A DNA stretch of 64,000 bases from NCBI GenBank assembly GCA_963935595.1, contig OZ012544.1:43929929-43993928 (forward strand), read 5' to 3'. The notes beneath the pieces are model-generated. The model made no database searches. It had not been told where the DNA came from and saw nothing but the letters and a program-made list of their open reading frames with translations. The stretch comes from Schoenobius gigantellus. Taxonomy: Eukaryota > Arthropoda > Insecta > Lepidoptera > Crambidae. Below are positions 35,319 through 47,785 of this stretch, piece after piece. A program made the position numbers and the translations under genes. Within the stretch, counting starts at the first letter, position 1. Each line of letters opens with the position of its first letter.

Positions 35319-35360
35319 ATGAATATTATTATTCAGTAAGTACTGAATAATAATATTCAT
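35319..35360. repeat. Near-perfect 42-bp palindrome
   Basis: Two 20-bp arms pair perfectly around a 2-base AG spacer. They are AT-rich (TATTATTATTCAG). Able to extrude as a cruciform; no function inferred. Confidence 0.85.
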
Positions 35361-35408
35361 TGATAGGTTGATATGTATTCGATTTTATCAATATTAGATT
35401 TGTACCTA

Positions 35409-36702
35409 CGAGGGTGGGTCAAAAAGTTCGCGGAATGGAGGGTAAAAAGTAAGAAATAAAACACAAAATTATTTTTCCTTCTCAATGTACTCGTATTCCC
35501 CCTTAACTCTAATACATTTATTAGACCCATCAATTAATATATTAATACCTTCGAAAAAAAAATGATTTCTCTTTGTCGTCAAAATAAGCCGAAATTGCGC
35601 TCTTCACTTCTTCATCGCTGGAAAATTTCTTCCCTCGAAGCTCTTTTTTCATTTTTGGGAACAAATAATAATCACTTGGGGCTAAGTCTGGGCTATAGGG
35701 AGGATGTTCCAAGATTTCGAAGCCCACTCTTTGAACAGCAGCCATCGCAACTTGCGCCTTGTGCACGGGTGCATTGTCGTGCAAAAGGAGCACACCTTTA
35801 GTCAATTTTCCCCGTCTTTTTTCTCTCACAGCATCTCGTAGACGTTCTATTAGTCACTCTCCAGTGATAGAGACACCCTTTTCTTTATAATCAATAAGGA
35901 GGATTCCCTCTGAATCCCAGAAAACAGTAGCCATGAGTTTTCCAGCCGACGGAGACACTTTGAATTTCTTCGGAAGTGGTGTGCCCTTTTTGTGCCACTG
36001 CATGGAGTCTTATTTGGACTCAGGCTCATAATGATGAACCCAAGTTTCATCTCCAGTCACAATTCGGTTCAAAACTTCATCCTTTTGTTCACCACAGAGC
36101 GCTAAAAACTCGCGGCAACACTCAACTCGCCGCTGCTTCTGGTGTGGCGTGAGCATTCTCGGCACCCATCTTGCACACACCTTTGACATGCCAAGATGGT
36201 CGTGTAGGATGTTCAAAATGGTTGTAGCTGATACTCCAATCATTTCTGCAAGCTGTTTCTTCTTTAAACGGGCATCTTCCAATATGATTTTTTCAAGTTT
36301 TTCGACATTTTCTGCCGTGGTTGCCTCGACAGGCCTCCCTAGCCTCGGATGATCTTCAATCGAATCCCTGCCTTGCTTAAACAGGTTGTGCCACTTGTAA
36401 ACCATGGTTTTACCAGGGCAAGAGTCCCCGTAAACAAAAGACATCTCTTCCAAAATAGTCTGGGGAGGTTTTCCTTGTTTGGTAAGGAACTTGATGACTG
36501 CGCGAAACTCAATTTTCTTCATGTTGCAAATTTTCTTCCGGATTGACTTGTTAATTGATGTGTAGCTCAGGTAATTATGACCTATTTTTTTTGAAACTTA
36601 GTATTTATACTCTTAATGAGTGTCACAACTAGTGCAGGCAGTAAAAAGTCACCTTTCCCCCCTTCATGCCCCTCATTCCGCGAATTTTTTGACCCGCCCT
36701 CG
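35409..36702 (-). mobile_element. Mariner transposon, 1294 bp
   Basis: The TIRs start CGAGGGTGGGTCAAAAA and CGAGGGCGGGTCAAAAA, about 30 bp each. TA lies on both sides (35407-35408 and 36703-36704). Size and structure are typical of mariner. The transposase lies on the minus strand and is decayed. Confidence 0.93.
35469..36522 (-). pseudogene. Mariner transposase, three lesions
   Basis: The frame starts at the ATG at 36522. An N-terminal helix-turn-helix region with the SIEDHPRLGRP linker binds the TIRs. The catalytic triad is complete: D in TGDETWVHH, D in LLLHDNAPVH, and the last D of SPDLAPSD, with 34 residues between the second and third (DD34D). There are two in-frame stops, at about 36010-36012 (after PESK) and about 35854 (after ITGE). 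One extra T in a T-run near 35555 shifts the C-terminus. The span is 1054 nt, one more than 351 codons, matching a single +1 shift. Inactive as it stands. Confidence 0.9.
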
Positions 36703-36775
36703 TATATCCTCTATGAGTTCTTAAAGAGAGCAGTTTCTGCACCTCTACTATAACTTATTCTGTAGTATTGATAGA

Positions 36776-36957
36776 CTAGCTGTGCCCGCGACTTCGTTCG
36801 CGTGGAGGACAGAAAATAATGTTATATTTTAAATAGTCTTTTGGACTATTCAACACAAAAAGAAAGAAAGAATTTGTAATTTGACTCAGTACCTAGTTCC
36901 TGAGATTAGCGCATTCAACCAAACAAACAAACTCATCAACTTTATACTATTAGTAGA
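36776..36957 (-). mobile_element. Short Helitron (182 bp)
   Basis: On the minus strand it starts TCTACTAATAGTATAAAG and ends GCGGGCACAG then CTAG. The preceding base is A and the following base T. It lies 74 bp from the mariner. Confidence 0.78.
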
Positions 36958-37960
36958 TATAGATTGATTTGATTGATATCGCAACAAAAAGATCATCGAA
37001 CGTACCTAACGGAAATCTTGCAGACACCTACGAGTATAATGAAATGTGGATAAAAGTTGAAAGATGAAGATTTGGGTTGAAATTTGCAAAATGTGACCTC
37101 ATTTCTGATTAATACCCTGTAATAGTCTATTCAACAAACGGTATCCATAAAATTAGATTAATACAAAATTGACATGCTCTTTTACTGAAGAAAATGTTAA
37201 TTAACAAAGAAAGGAAAACTGTGAACAGTATGCTTAAATCAAGTATAGATGCAGATGTTTTGTGCTAAAGCAAAACTTATATACTTTTGTGTTGCTAGCA
37301 GTATGTAATTTTGAAAACACTCAAAAGGTGACAATACTACCTATAATAGGTATTTGTTCTAACAATCTGTACGTCAAAAAACTTATTGATCATATAGTGC
37401 CATTTTGGAAACTATTCTACATTTTTCCTAAATCATATGAAAGTATTACTTCATAATAAATCACTTTATTATTATTTTGACTTCTATTACCTGCGACTTT
37501 AAGGCAATATATACAATTAATAAATTTGATCTAACTGTATTCAACCTATTTGTACTTTTGGAACATATATATTTGAGTAACAATGATAAATATGAGCAAC
37601 AAACCTATAAAATATTACAAATCTTTTAAGGTGTAACGGAAAAATAAAACACATGTATTTCAAATTAAAATATTTTGATTCAACATAAACCTTTACAAGT
37701 CATTATTGTCAAATAAACATAGAACATTTTTTTAGTGAAGAACATAATGACTAATGTAGTACAAAAATGTATTATGTCATCTTTAGATGTTAGTTATGTA
37801 TAAAGTAAAGAAAAAAAATTCTTTATATTATTTATTTAATAAGAAGGAACTTGTAAATTAGGAAGAGCACAGGCTGACAACACAGCAATCACATTTAATA
37901 TATTTGTATACGGCTTTAAAATGGATAACTTGCATATTCTTGCGTAAGCTGTTCTGAAAT
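36958..37960. other. AT-rich spacer; possible 3' UTR of the next fragment
   Basis: Mostly featureless. On the minus strand AATAAA occurs near 37835, about 125 bp past the stop at 37961, and could be a poly(A) signal for the gene-like fragment. Confidence 0.35.
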
Positions 37961-38636
37961 TTACCAGCCATGGTGGCCAACAGGTTTAATCAGTGAAGAT
38001 ATAACATCTTTCAGTTTTACCAAACTGGACCTATTTACTTCTATGGTGCTTTGGTATGTGAATACTTGAGTTATTTTGTTGACATAATGTTGTTCTAGTT
38101 GACGGGCCACATTTTGATGTTGTGGCTGAGCATGCACTGCTTTGTATTATGTTGCAAAACTATTACTGCCTTATCAATCTCGTTGTCAAGAGGAGAACAG
38201 GTTAGTACACAATAGTTCTCATTAAGTAACCACTAAAAGCAACAAATTTTAATTAGGTACTCAGTAAATTCAAGTAAAAGTTGTTTAGATAAATATATTA
38301 ATTATGAAACTTTGATATTTTTGTTTGTATTACATACTTTTTAATTAATATTCAATTACATCATTATTCAATTAAACATAAGTACATATTCTTTTCTTTG
38401 AAACATCATCTAGTGTCAGTGTATAACTTAGATTAAATCAAAAAGGTGTGAATGGTCAAGTTTTCTCTGTTTTCTGGTCAAGTTAAAATTTGGTTGGTCG
38501 GCTGCAGTCATTTTCATTCTAACTGAAAGATAAAAATTTAATTAATGATTTTACATACAACCTAAAAACTTCTATTTTGTTTAAGTTGAAACTGAAGTAC
38601 CTACAAAGATTGGGTTATTCAGTTATAGTACTTACA
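37961..38636 (-). pseudogene. Unrecognised multi-exon gene-like fragment
   Basis: Minus strand, in order: a donor GTAAGTAC at 38635; an acceptor TTATCTTTCAG at 38523; a 29-codon frame from the ATG at 38517 (MKMTAADQPNFNLTRKQRKL...) ending in TAA; an acceptor TTGCTTTTAG at 38233; then a 272-bp exon (CVLTCSPLDNEIDKAVIVLQ, then RQLEQHYVNKITQVFTYQS) ending GHHGW-stop at 37961. One base appears missing in an A-run near 38141. The exon-like composition, splice signals and downstream AATAAA favour a host gene or its recent pseudogene. The stop before the intron and the frameshift favour a pseudogene. Family unknown. Confidence 0.35.
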
Positions 38637-41369
38637 TTAATGTGATTTTCGCAAAATACATTTGAGTTTGTTTGGTAGTAAATCAATGGTTTCAGTAGAT
38701 AGTTACAGGATTTCTTTAAGCGAGTGTTAACCAAATATTTCGCATGTCTATATCACTGGGTACGTCTAATCCACAGCTTTCCTGGAGAGAAGAGGTAATT
38801 CTATATTCCTGTTCTATTGTCCCGTTCCATATACAGTTTTACTATATTTTGTGATATTTAATAGAAAGCATTGTTTTTGTGAAGTTATTTCGCTCCCATG
38901 CTTTGTTTACTATAAGACTGACGTCATTGCCGCAGATAATCAACAGACTATCATGGCTGACCGTGTTTTCGGTCCAAAATTGAAAATCTTAATTTAAAAT
39001 AGATTTTTTGCACTTTTTAGCCATCGAAAAAAATAATATTCATGTGCTATGGTCTAATACAACAATTATGAACATTTTAAGCCCTATTTTAAAAAAGGGT
39101 CAACTAGCCTATTCTCGCTTGTCAGTTCTTCTCCCAGTGAGGTCATGCTCATCACTCACCTAGTTTCAACGTCGATAATTATATTATGTAGGTATTTAAT
39201 AGATCCCTAATACTAAAATGTCTTTATTACAAGAAATATAACATAAATAATTAAGGGTAGTATTTCTTATGTAACTTATCCAGCTAATAGCTGCTGTGTC
39301 TCTTTGGTATGGTCAGGCTGGCCGTTCAAGAGACTAAAAGCGGGAAGTGCGAGTCGGACTCGCCCACCGAGGGTCCCGTATAAAATTGTAGGTTATACTT
39401 TAAATAGAGACTACATTTTTTATGATTTAATTACAAATGTGGAGTTTGAGATTTTCCCTGACTTGTAGTGTAAGACTATATAACTTCACTTATAGAACTT
39501 GTTAGTGTAGAACTGAGTAATTATATGGTTTTAATTTCAACTCGATACCTTCACGCGTTTCCAAGATAGTCTTGACAGACAAACGGACACGTATTTTTTT
39601 TCTACAAAATGAGTCAGCGATATTTCATATGTATATAAGTGTACTTATTAGCTCACATTCAAGTAACAATATGAGAAAACATGCCAATTTAAGGTCAATA
39701 AATTTTGATTATTTTCCTTTCGCGACGAATGAGACTTGCAGCCCCAAACTACACAAGACATTATGTTACGGAGTGCACAAACACACACTATTTGTAAATA
39801 CCTAAAGAATTCTTGCTTTCTAATCACTTAAATATTAATAAAATATCATCAAAATATTACTAGCCACGGGACGCACAAACAAATATTATAGGAACAATTC
39901 AAAGAGTTCAAACTCGGATGGTCTATCTTCGATACAAGGTACTATAGAATTTAGCCGTGTTATATTTTTAACCAATTTTAGTTTTTAACCAAAATGACAA
40001 TTGAATCAATTCATCTAGTGACCACCTTGTGATATGCCAAAAAACAAATATTACTCATCTCTTACACTTACACAATTTTGTGCTGTATGATAGAAAGAGA
40101 CAAATAACACATAATGAATTCTTATTTTAATGTTCCTTCTATGCTTTAGTTGTTATTCTGAGGTTAAGTCTGCTTTTATTTATATATCTGTGCACCAGTG
40201 ACATTTCCTGCTATTGATTCTTGATTTATTTATTTCTTCTTGATTTACTTGTCACGAAACATCGACAAAAGACGGGCCTTATTCTGTCAATCTTAACGTT
40301 GTTATCGCTACTTGATAACATTTCAATAAAATTGCTTTTTGGTATTTTTTACGTGAATTACTCGAAAGGTAATGCTATTGAGGCATTATTGACACGCCAT
40401 AAATGCATTAACGCTATTAGAATAATGCCCATGTAATATGTACTACATAGATCTGCAGGTGTGAAAATGAATTCATTCTGGTTTTTGCGTTTGAGCACGG
40501 CTCGTATTTTTAATTATAAAATTATTTCCTAAATCATCAAATAAGCAATCATTCTTGAGATGTTTCATTTGACAGTGATTAGTATTTTATGGCAAGCAGT
40601 ACTTATTGCTAAATATCAGTCCATAAGATCTTACTCTATCCGATTGCTGTAGCTAGGAGGATTATCCGCCATGCCACGTATTTGGCGCCTCAGTGTACCA
40701 GGTCTGCATTGGGATTCGGGTGTTATTGTTGCTGAAAGCGTCAAAACAACATATATGTAATCGTATTTTGTGCTATCTCCTCCCTATGCAATCTGTTACG
40801 TTTACGCTTGTGCTGTGTGAAAGAGACGAGAAGCCCTGAAAGAAAACATACCTATGCAATGCAGCTATACGCGGGTACAAGGAAGAACGCTGTACCGGTT
40901 GAAATGTCTACTACCTTGTGTGGCATAAAAAGGGCCACCACGTACTCCCACAGGTTGTGGAAGCACAAACACGTCTAATTTACCAATATAATGCCACATT
41001 AACCTGAACACACATTTAATGACAAAGATATAATATTATAGAATTTTGTTGAATAGCATATAGATAGGTCGACCCGGCCGACAGACGCTGTTCGAAGAAT
41101 AGTACCTATAAAAATAATTTAGTCGCGCTGCAGGCGCTCAGGCCCTTATGTGTAACTGATTAGTTTTTGTGTGTGTGCGTGTGTGAAAGGGGACTGGGAG
41201 CCGGCGGGACGACACCATAATTAGAAAAATGCGCCAGAAATGGATTGGTCGACAAACGGACCTTTTAGAATTTGGGGGGGGGGGGTATTGGCTAAAAATT
41301 AAATATAGTCTGTCAATGGGTGTACAAAAAATGAATATATATATAAAAAGGGGGGCCGGACGATACGAC
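38637..41369. other. Spacer with scattered repeats and a CRE-like palindrome
   Basis: TGACGTCA at 38919-38926 lies about 285 bp upstream of the putative first donor of the fragment at 37961-38636. A degenerate GTGCGAGTCGGACTCG repeat lies at about 39325-39600. Dispersed repeats lie at 40195-40385 and 40640-40960. There is a TG-rich tract near 41165-41190 and a 12-G homopolymer at 41274-41285. No exon was supported. Confidence 0.4.
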
Positions 41370-41895
41370 TTATCTTGAGGAAAACGTCGCGCCGCTTGGA
41401 CGACGAGCCGCTGCTATTGCACGACGGCACAGCCTAGCCGGTGCGAAGTCACCGTCTGGGCCGACACACCGTCGCGGCAATCCAGCCTCTAGTAAGCCGC
41501 GGTGCAGCTTCTCTCGCCACCGTGAAAGTCCGCGGAGGTTACCCTTCGGTCGAATCCGGTCCAAGGACTGGAATAACGTTAAGTAACATTAAGCTATGGA
41601 GAACACGAACACTGAACTCAAAACCACTAAAATTCCTACTTAAAAGGCCAATAAGTTTGAAAAAATAATATTTACTCCCGAATTTATAAGCAGTAGTGGA
41701 ATGAAAGTCACACGGATAGTAACAACGAGGAAAACAATACACTTACCCGTGGATCAAAGACACGGTGTATGCTATAGTTAGGCGCTCGTAGAGAGCCACC
41801 GAAGAATACAAAACGCCTCAAGAATTCCTCACAGGTCTCATCAGGGCGAAATTGAACTTCGCAGCTGTACTTCCTTTCGCCAAATTCACCACTTT
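41370..41895 (-). pseudogene. Possible two-exon GC-rich coding fragment, unrecognised
   Basis: On the minus strand an open frame (41895-41743, including ERKYSCEVQFRPDETCEEFL) ends at a strong donor, CGG followed by GTAAGTG at 41742. A good acceptor, TTATTCCAG, ends at 41568. Joining keeps phase with a GC-rich frame (DRIRPKGNLRGLSRWREK...) that stops at 41370. No ATG starts the upstream exon and no good upstream acceptor was found. The GC-rich block contrasts with AT-rich flanks. It could be a host exon pair or a spliced leader of a retroelement. No family recognised. Confidence 0.28.
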
Positions 41896-43684
41896 AATTT
41901 TTGGCTCACATTAACAAACATTCGACACTGTTGTTATGAAGACTGAAATATTACTTGTTTATTCTATTTTTATGATTTCTTAGCCTTTATAAGACAAAAC
42001 AATATATTTTCAGACAAAAGCTCATACAAGAATGATCTGACGATAAAAGTCATAACATTCCTCTCTAAAATACTTAAATTTCAAAAAGGATGACGTTACA
42101 CGTTATTGACGGCTAATACGAAAGCGGTCAAAAAAAGGTTTGGAATGCAGCCGTAATGCTGCACTTGCTTCTATGAAGTTCTGGTACTCATCGACTAATG
42201 GTGACGTAACTCAGAGACCGGCTTCGTAGAAGGTATTCAGGAAATGATGAATGAGCTGTTAGTATCTCCAAGCTTATGTATGTTTTGAGTTCAAATGACA
42301 ATTAGTCATATTAAAATCTAATGACCTATGTGTAATTATTATTTATTCCCTAATACCATACCAACAATGTTTATTTAGAGAATTGAATTAAAAACGTCAT
42401 TCAAACATCAATTAATTATTATCATTATAAAAGGGATGATAAATACCTTCTCTGCTAATGTCTGCTTTATTTTAATGCTTTGGCGCAGACATAGGTTTTA
42501 TTACCCTTGTTGGTGTATTTATAAGAAGTCATAAAGCTAAAGTGGCCAAAAGGGAGTAGTTAAGGCTATTCTATAGGCGGTTTATGCTCTCCTAGTACTC
42601 AATGTTTTGGAAAAAGTGTTGGATTCTACTGTTCTTTCATTCAGTTTCGGCAAACGAATGAAGCCTTCATAATATCTCCTGCGCTTCAGTCTGCGCTAAA
42701 TATAAATTTTCTTCGTATTGGTATATTTTTCTACAGATTATTTTTCATAAAAATAATATAGTTCTTCAACTTTAAATCGTCACTCGATCAATGCTCACAA
42801 AATATTAACACTACTTCATCCCCGAGAAAAATACTCTTCTTTTCGCAACACAGGCACTTACGAGAAAATAAAAAAAGGTAGAAGAACTGTGAAAGTTGGC
42901 AAAGACCCCGGAGATAAAATAGAACATTCATTCATATAATTACACATTAATAGCTAAGGGGATAAAGCAGTGTCTTTTGTGACGTGTGTAGACTTGAATC
43001 GCGAGCGTAACAAAGGACTCTATGCTTAAGAGGATTGTGAAGCTGTAAATTTTCATACAAAAAGCGATATCGTTTTTCAGCTACTAAACATAGTCCAATT
43101 TTCATAATTTTTGGATATGTTGTAGATATAATAAAGATCTAGGTTAGTAAGTTTTGATTTTGTAGAAATATTGCTTACAATATCAATTTATTAGTATCTA
43201 AATATCTATATTTTATACTTAATAAGTACCTCGAGCATTTTTATATTTTTTTCTACTAAATTAAACTAAATTACAAAAAAAGCATAACGTACAAACATAG
43301 ATGACGGTGTACTTAATCTAATATGACTAAAATTAAATTTGGGTTCAAACGTTATCGCCCAAAACAATATTTCAATAAGAATTGTACGCACTTGTATCGA
43401 ACATTGAACTCTAAGCGGTGTGCAACAAATTGCATTATTGAATATGTCTAATCGAGCTATGAATCGGCACCTCACAGTCCTCTTAACTCCCAAGCGCAGC
43501 GAGGGTGATAAATAATCAAATCCTGAGCGTACGTAGCGAGGGATTTAAGCTCACCCAAGACTAAGACAGCTTTATCCCTGGGGATAATACTATACTTTTC
43601 GCATCACCTACGAGAAAATAGCAACAAATACAAAAAATACTGCATTTATTTAAAATCATATAATCATAATACTGTCTTTTATTT
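41896..43684. other. AT-rich spacer with dispersed repeats
   Basis: Copies of the scattered families lie near 42120-42240 and 42575-42640. Nothing else recognised. Confidence 0.4.
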
Positions 43685-43992
43685 CATCATCATCATCACA
43701 GCTTATATACGTCCCCCACCGAGGGGTTCGAGCCTACCCTATGTTAGGGTGATTAGGCCTTAGTCAACCACGCTGGCCCAGTGCGGATTGGTCGACTTCA
43801 CATACATCATTGAATTTCTTCGCAGATGTATGCAGGTTGCCTCACGATGTTTTCCTTCACCGTAGGAGCGTCAGACAAATGTACATATGAAATTCGAAAC
43901 GAAAAACACATTGGTACATGGCGGGTCTCGAACCCCGAACCCCGATTGGAAGGCAAGTGCCGAGTCCACAGCGCCACCGACGCTCGTAGCGC
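43685..43992 (-). mobile_element. tRNA-derived SINE, third copy
   Basis: Flanked by the 10-bp duplication TCTTTTATTT (43675-43684 and 43993-44002). The GATGATGATG tail lies at the left and the tRNA-like head at the right, so it is on the minus strand. It is close in sequence to the copy at 22701. Confidence 0.9.
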
Positions 43993-44122
43993 TCTTTTAT
44001 TTGCGAGAGTAAAAATAAGATTTAAGCCATACAGCCACTTCTTCTGTATAGTTTTTTTTAATACAAAAGTACTTTTTTAATATAAATACACTTTTCGAAT
44101 TTACTCGCGAATATTTATATAA

Positions 44123-44210
44123 CACATTTTAATTATTTATTTAGCCCAACGTTTCGAACGAATGCTGCAGAGCTTTCGATACTTCGGGCTAAATAAATAA
44201 TTAAAATGTG
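44123..44210. repeat. Perfect 25-bp inverted repeat
   Basis: Arms 44123-44147 and 44186-44210 are exact inverted copies (ending in AGCCC and starting with GGGCT) around a 38-base loop. It lies next to a SINE fragment. Confidence 0.8.
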
Positions 44211-44278
44211 TTCGGGGTTCGAGACCGCCATGTACCAATGTGTTTTTCGTTTTCGAATTCCATATGTATGTTACAGCC
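44211..44278 (+). mobile_element. SINE fragment
   Basis: Matches the B-box and early body of the SINE at 22701 (GGGGTTCGAGACCGCC onward). Truncated on both sides. Confidence 0.75.
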
Positions 44279-44284
44279 CAAACT

Positions 44285-44515
44285 CATAACCAGTCAAAAC
44301 CACTTTTGACTGCAAAAATCAGGCAAAAGTTGTTTTGACCGATACCCTTAGTTAAAAACAATTTTGACTAATTTTCGCAATCAAAAGTGGTTTTAACTAA
44401 GGACGTTGGGCAAAACTACTTTTAACTTCAAAATATTGGGTAATAGTGTTTGTGACCAAATTATATCGGTCAAAAGTGGTTCGAGCTTACTAAAAGTGGG
44501 TTATGAATAATCGAT
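44285..44515. mobile_element. Foldback MITE
   Basis: The ends read CATAACC and GGTTATG. Nested inverted copies of CAAAAGTGGTTTTAACTAAG-like words pair across a centre near 44375. Multiple CCACTTTTGAC motifs occur. Non-coding. Confidence 0.55.
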
Positions 44516-44553
44516 TTTGGATATTAAAATTTTAAACGTGCGCCTAAATTCAT

Positions 44554-47500
44554 ATGTTAACGGTTAGAAATACAGAGAGGGCATTGAGTTTGAACACATC
44601 TCCATACCTTGAATCGGTACGGGGAATCGGAGACCTGCGGATCCCGGATCCGATCGGTCAGGTTTTGTTCTCCTTCTCCCCCCACTTCTCTTCAGCGCCC
44701 AAAATTGGCGCGACCGCGATTGTTTATGAGAAGGTTGTTGGTCAGCTTCCGCAACAGCACGTTTCGCGCGCTGTCGTTGATGCGACACCAGGATTGACCT
44801 TGGCTGACCCTTCCATCCACCGAACCGGTCCGATTCAGTTATTGCTCGGTGCCGATGTTCTAGGCCGCGTGTATTGTGGGAAGAGGAGAGAGTTACAGAA
44901 GGGTGGGCTGGTAGCCTTATCTACATCGCTTGGGTTTGTAGTGATGGGACCAGTTAGGCATAACCCACCAACTCCATCGGTGGACAGTTACATAACCGTT
45001 AGCTCCACCTTATCTGATGTTATTCAACGGTTTTGGGAGGTGGAAGAGCCACCTACCGTGAAGCGAGTGAACCCCTTAGACGAGGAGTGTGAGTTGTTCT
45101 ACCAGAACAATACAGGTCGCCTTCACTCGGGACGGCTGATCACTCGTTTGCCCTTTTTGTCAGTTCGCCCCTCACTTGGAAGCTCCCGGCCGTTGGCCGA
45201 GAAGCGGCTGCTGTCCATGGAGCGTCGTATGAGTAGAAACTCCGACTTCAAACAGAAGTATGTCGACTTTATGCGAGAATATGAGCAACTGGGGCACATG
45301 TCGGTCTCGCGACTGGACTGGCGAAACGAGCAACATAATTTTCTTCCTCACCACGCGGTTTTGAAACCTTCCACTGGGAAGATACGCGTTGTTTTTGATG
45401 GGTCAGCTCCCACGTCTACCGGAGTTTCGCTGAATCAATGTCTGCATGCTGTACCGAAGTTGCACCACGAGTTGGGTGATGTATTGACCAACTTCCGTCG
45501 CCATGCCGTCGTCTTTGTGACCGATATCCGGATGACGTTTCGGCAGACTGTGATTCACCCGGACGATAGACGATATTAGCTCATATTATGGAGGGAAGAT
45601 CCCAGAGATCCCATGCTAGTCTACGAGCTGAACACCAACACATACGGTTTGCGTTCGAGCCCCTTTGTGGCAATTCGCTCACTTGTGGAACTCGCTGAAC
45701 GTGAGCGGTTACGATACCCTCGCGCATCCTTGGTTCTCAATTGTGGATGATATTTGTACAGGCTCCTCTAGTGTCGAGGAAGCCTTGATTTTGCGAGATG
45801 AACTAATTGCTCTTCTCGGGGCTGGTGGTTATGAATTGAGGAAGTGGATGTCCAACTCACCTCAGCTTTTGTGTGATTTGCCAGACGACCACCAGCAGGA
45901 GCCTCATATCTTTGAGAATGCCAACACTCCAGATTTACTATCTGTTTTGGGAGTGCAATACAGACCTGTCCAGGACACGTTCACCTATCGATTGGAGCTG
46001 CCAAGCCCCAAGGTCTGGACGAAACGGTTGGTTTTATCTACAGTAGCTCGTACCTTTGACCCAAATGGCTGGATTAGTCCCGTAGTGTTTTGGATGAAGT
46101 GCCTTCTACAGGAACTTTGGTCAGCCGAAGTGTCGTGGGATGAGCCCCTCTCGGGCCATTTGCTGCGAGATTGGGAGTCCTTCATGTCGTCTCTCCCGAC
46201 ATTAACCGTGTTAGTATCCCTAAACATATACTGCCTAAGGGACGGTTTACGGCCAGCTTTCATGGCCTTTGTGACGCGTCTGAGAGTGGATACGCAGCCG
46301 TCGTATATATCCGGACGGTCGATGATAGAGGAGCTATTAAGCTCCACTTGCTAATTGCTAAGAGTAAGGTTGCTCCACTTCGGACTCGATTAACGATTCC
46401 GAAGTTAGAATTGTCTGGAGCTACTCTTCTGGTTCGTTTGATGAACCACGTTGTTGACACCCTGGGACGTAGTGTGGACTTTGAGTCGCTCTTCGCTTGG
46501 TTCGACAGTCAGGTTGTCCTGTGTTGGATTAAGAACTCCGTCCACTCCCTGGAAGTATTTGTGGCCAAACGGTTATCCCAAATACAGGCCTCGAAGGCCC
46601 CGTTGATTTGGCGCCACGTGCCAGGTGAAATAAACCCTGCCGACTGTGCATCACGTGGCAGCAAAGCCCCTCAGCTTATTGACCACACTCTGTGGTGGGG
46701 TCCCGAATGGTTGTTACAGCCGTCTTGGCCTTCCACACCAGCTGTGGTGAAGGCACCAAGTCCGGGCTTGCGTGTTCACGCTGTCGAGGCTATAGCGGCT
46801 CCAGAACGGGATTTTTTATTAGACCGCTACAGTTCTCTGGACAAGTTGCTCGGCGTGACCGCTTGGATAAGAAGATTTATTCGAAATTGTCGCCGGCCTC
46901 AGGACAAAGATTTGTGTCCGGTCCTCTCTCCGCAGGAGCCCCAAGATGCTCTTTTGCATTGGGTGCGTATGACCCAGTCTAGAGCCTTTGAACCGGAACT
47001 AAAGATTTTCCTTAACGGAACGTCTAAATTAAAGGGACCCTTGGTGCGTTTGACTCCCTTTCTGGATGATAAGGGATTGTTGCGTGTAGGAGGCCGATTG
47101 AGGCACGCTAACTTGCCTCATAGATCACGTCATCCCCTGTTGCTCCCCAAGGACGGACCATTATTGATGCGATTGTTGATCATTGATCGCCATGTGAAGA
47201 ATGCTCATGCCGGATGTAATGCATTGACCGCGCTCCTCCAACGGGAGTTTTGGATTTTGTCAGCGCGAAGAATAATCCGATCTGTTATCTTTCGATGTCT
47301 GCCCTGCTATCGTTTACGCCCCGAGACGATGCAGCCCCAAATGGGTGATTTGCCTGCTGATCGTGTGAACGAATCGATGACCTTCTTAGGAGTTGGAACT
47401 GATTTCGCGGGACCATTCACTATAAAAACGTCGCGACTCCGTAATGCTAAGACTGAAAAGGCTTACTTGTGTGTGTTTGTTTGTTTGGCCACTAAAGCCG

Positions 47501-47785
47501 TTCATTTGGAGGTGGTGAGTGCACTCACCATGGACGCTTTCTCAGCAGCGTTAGGCAGATTTGTCTCCCGCCGGGGACTGCCATCTCTAATTAGGTCCGA
47601 TTGTGGGACGAACTTCAAGGGCACTGATAGACATATAAGAGAAGTTTGTGAATTTTTAGATAAAAATAATATAGAGATCGGATCCACACTCTCCCGTAGG
47701 GGGGTAACATGACGATACTCCCCGCCATCTTGCCCTCACTGGGGAGGGATTTTTGAATCTGTTGTAAAGGCCGCCAAGACTCACC
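44554..47785 (+). pseudogene. BEL/Pao retrotransposon pol remnant
   Basis: Begins in the protease region (GADVLGRVYCG), 5' truncated, with no gag. The order then is RT (HHAVLKPSTGKIRVVFDGSA; catalytic IVDD), RNase H (HGLCDASESGYAAVVY; PGEINPADCASRG), and BEL-type integrase (HAGCNALTALLQREFW; GTDFAGPF; SDCGTNFKG; then PHWGGIFESVVKAAKTH). Lesions: TAG at 45577-45579 within RT, frameshifts near 45745 just before the VDD, near 46195 between RT and RNase H, and near 47700 in integrase. It stops at 47785 at an inverted repeat. Dead element. Confidence 0.92.
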
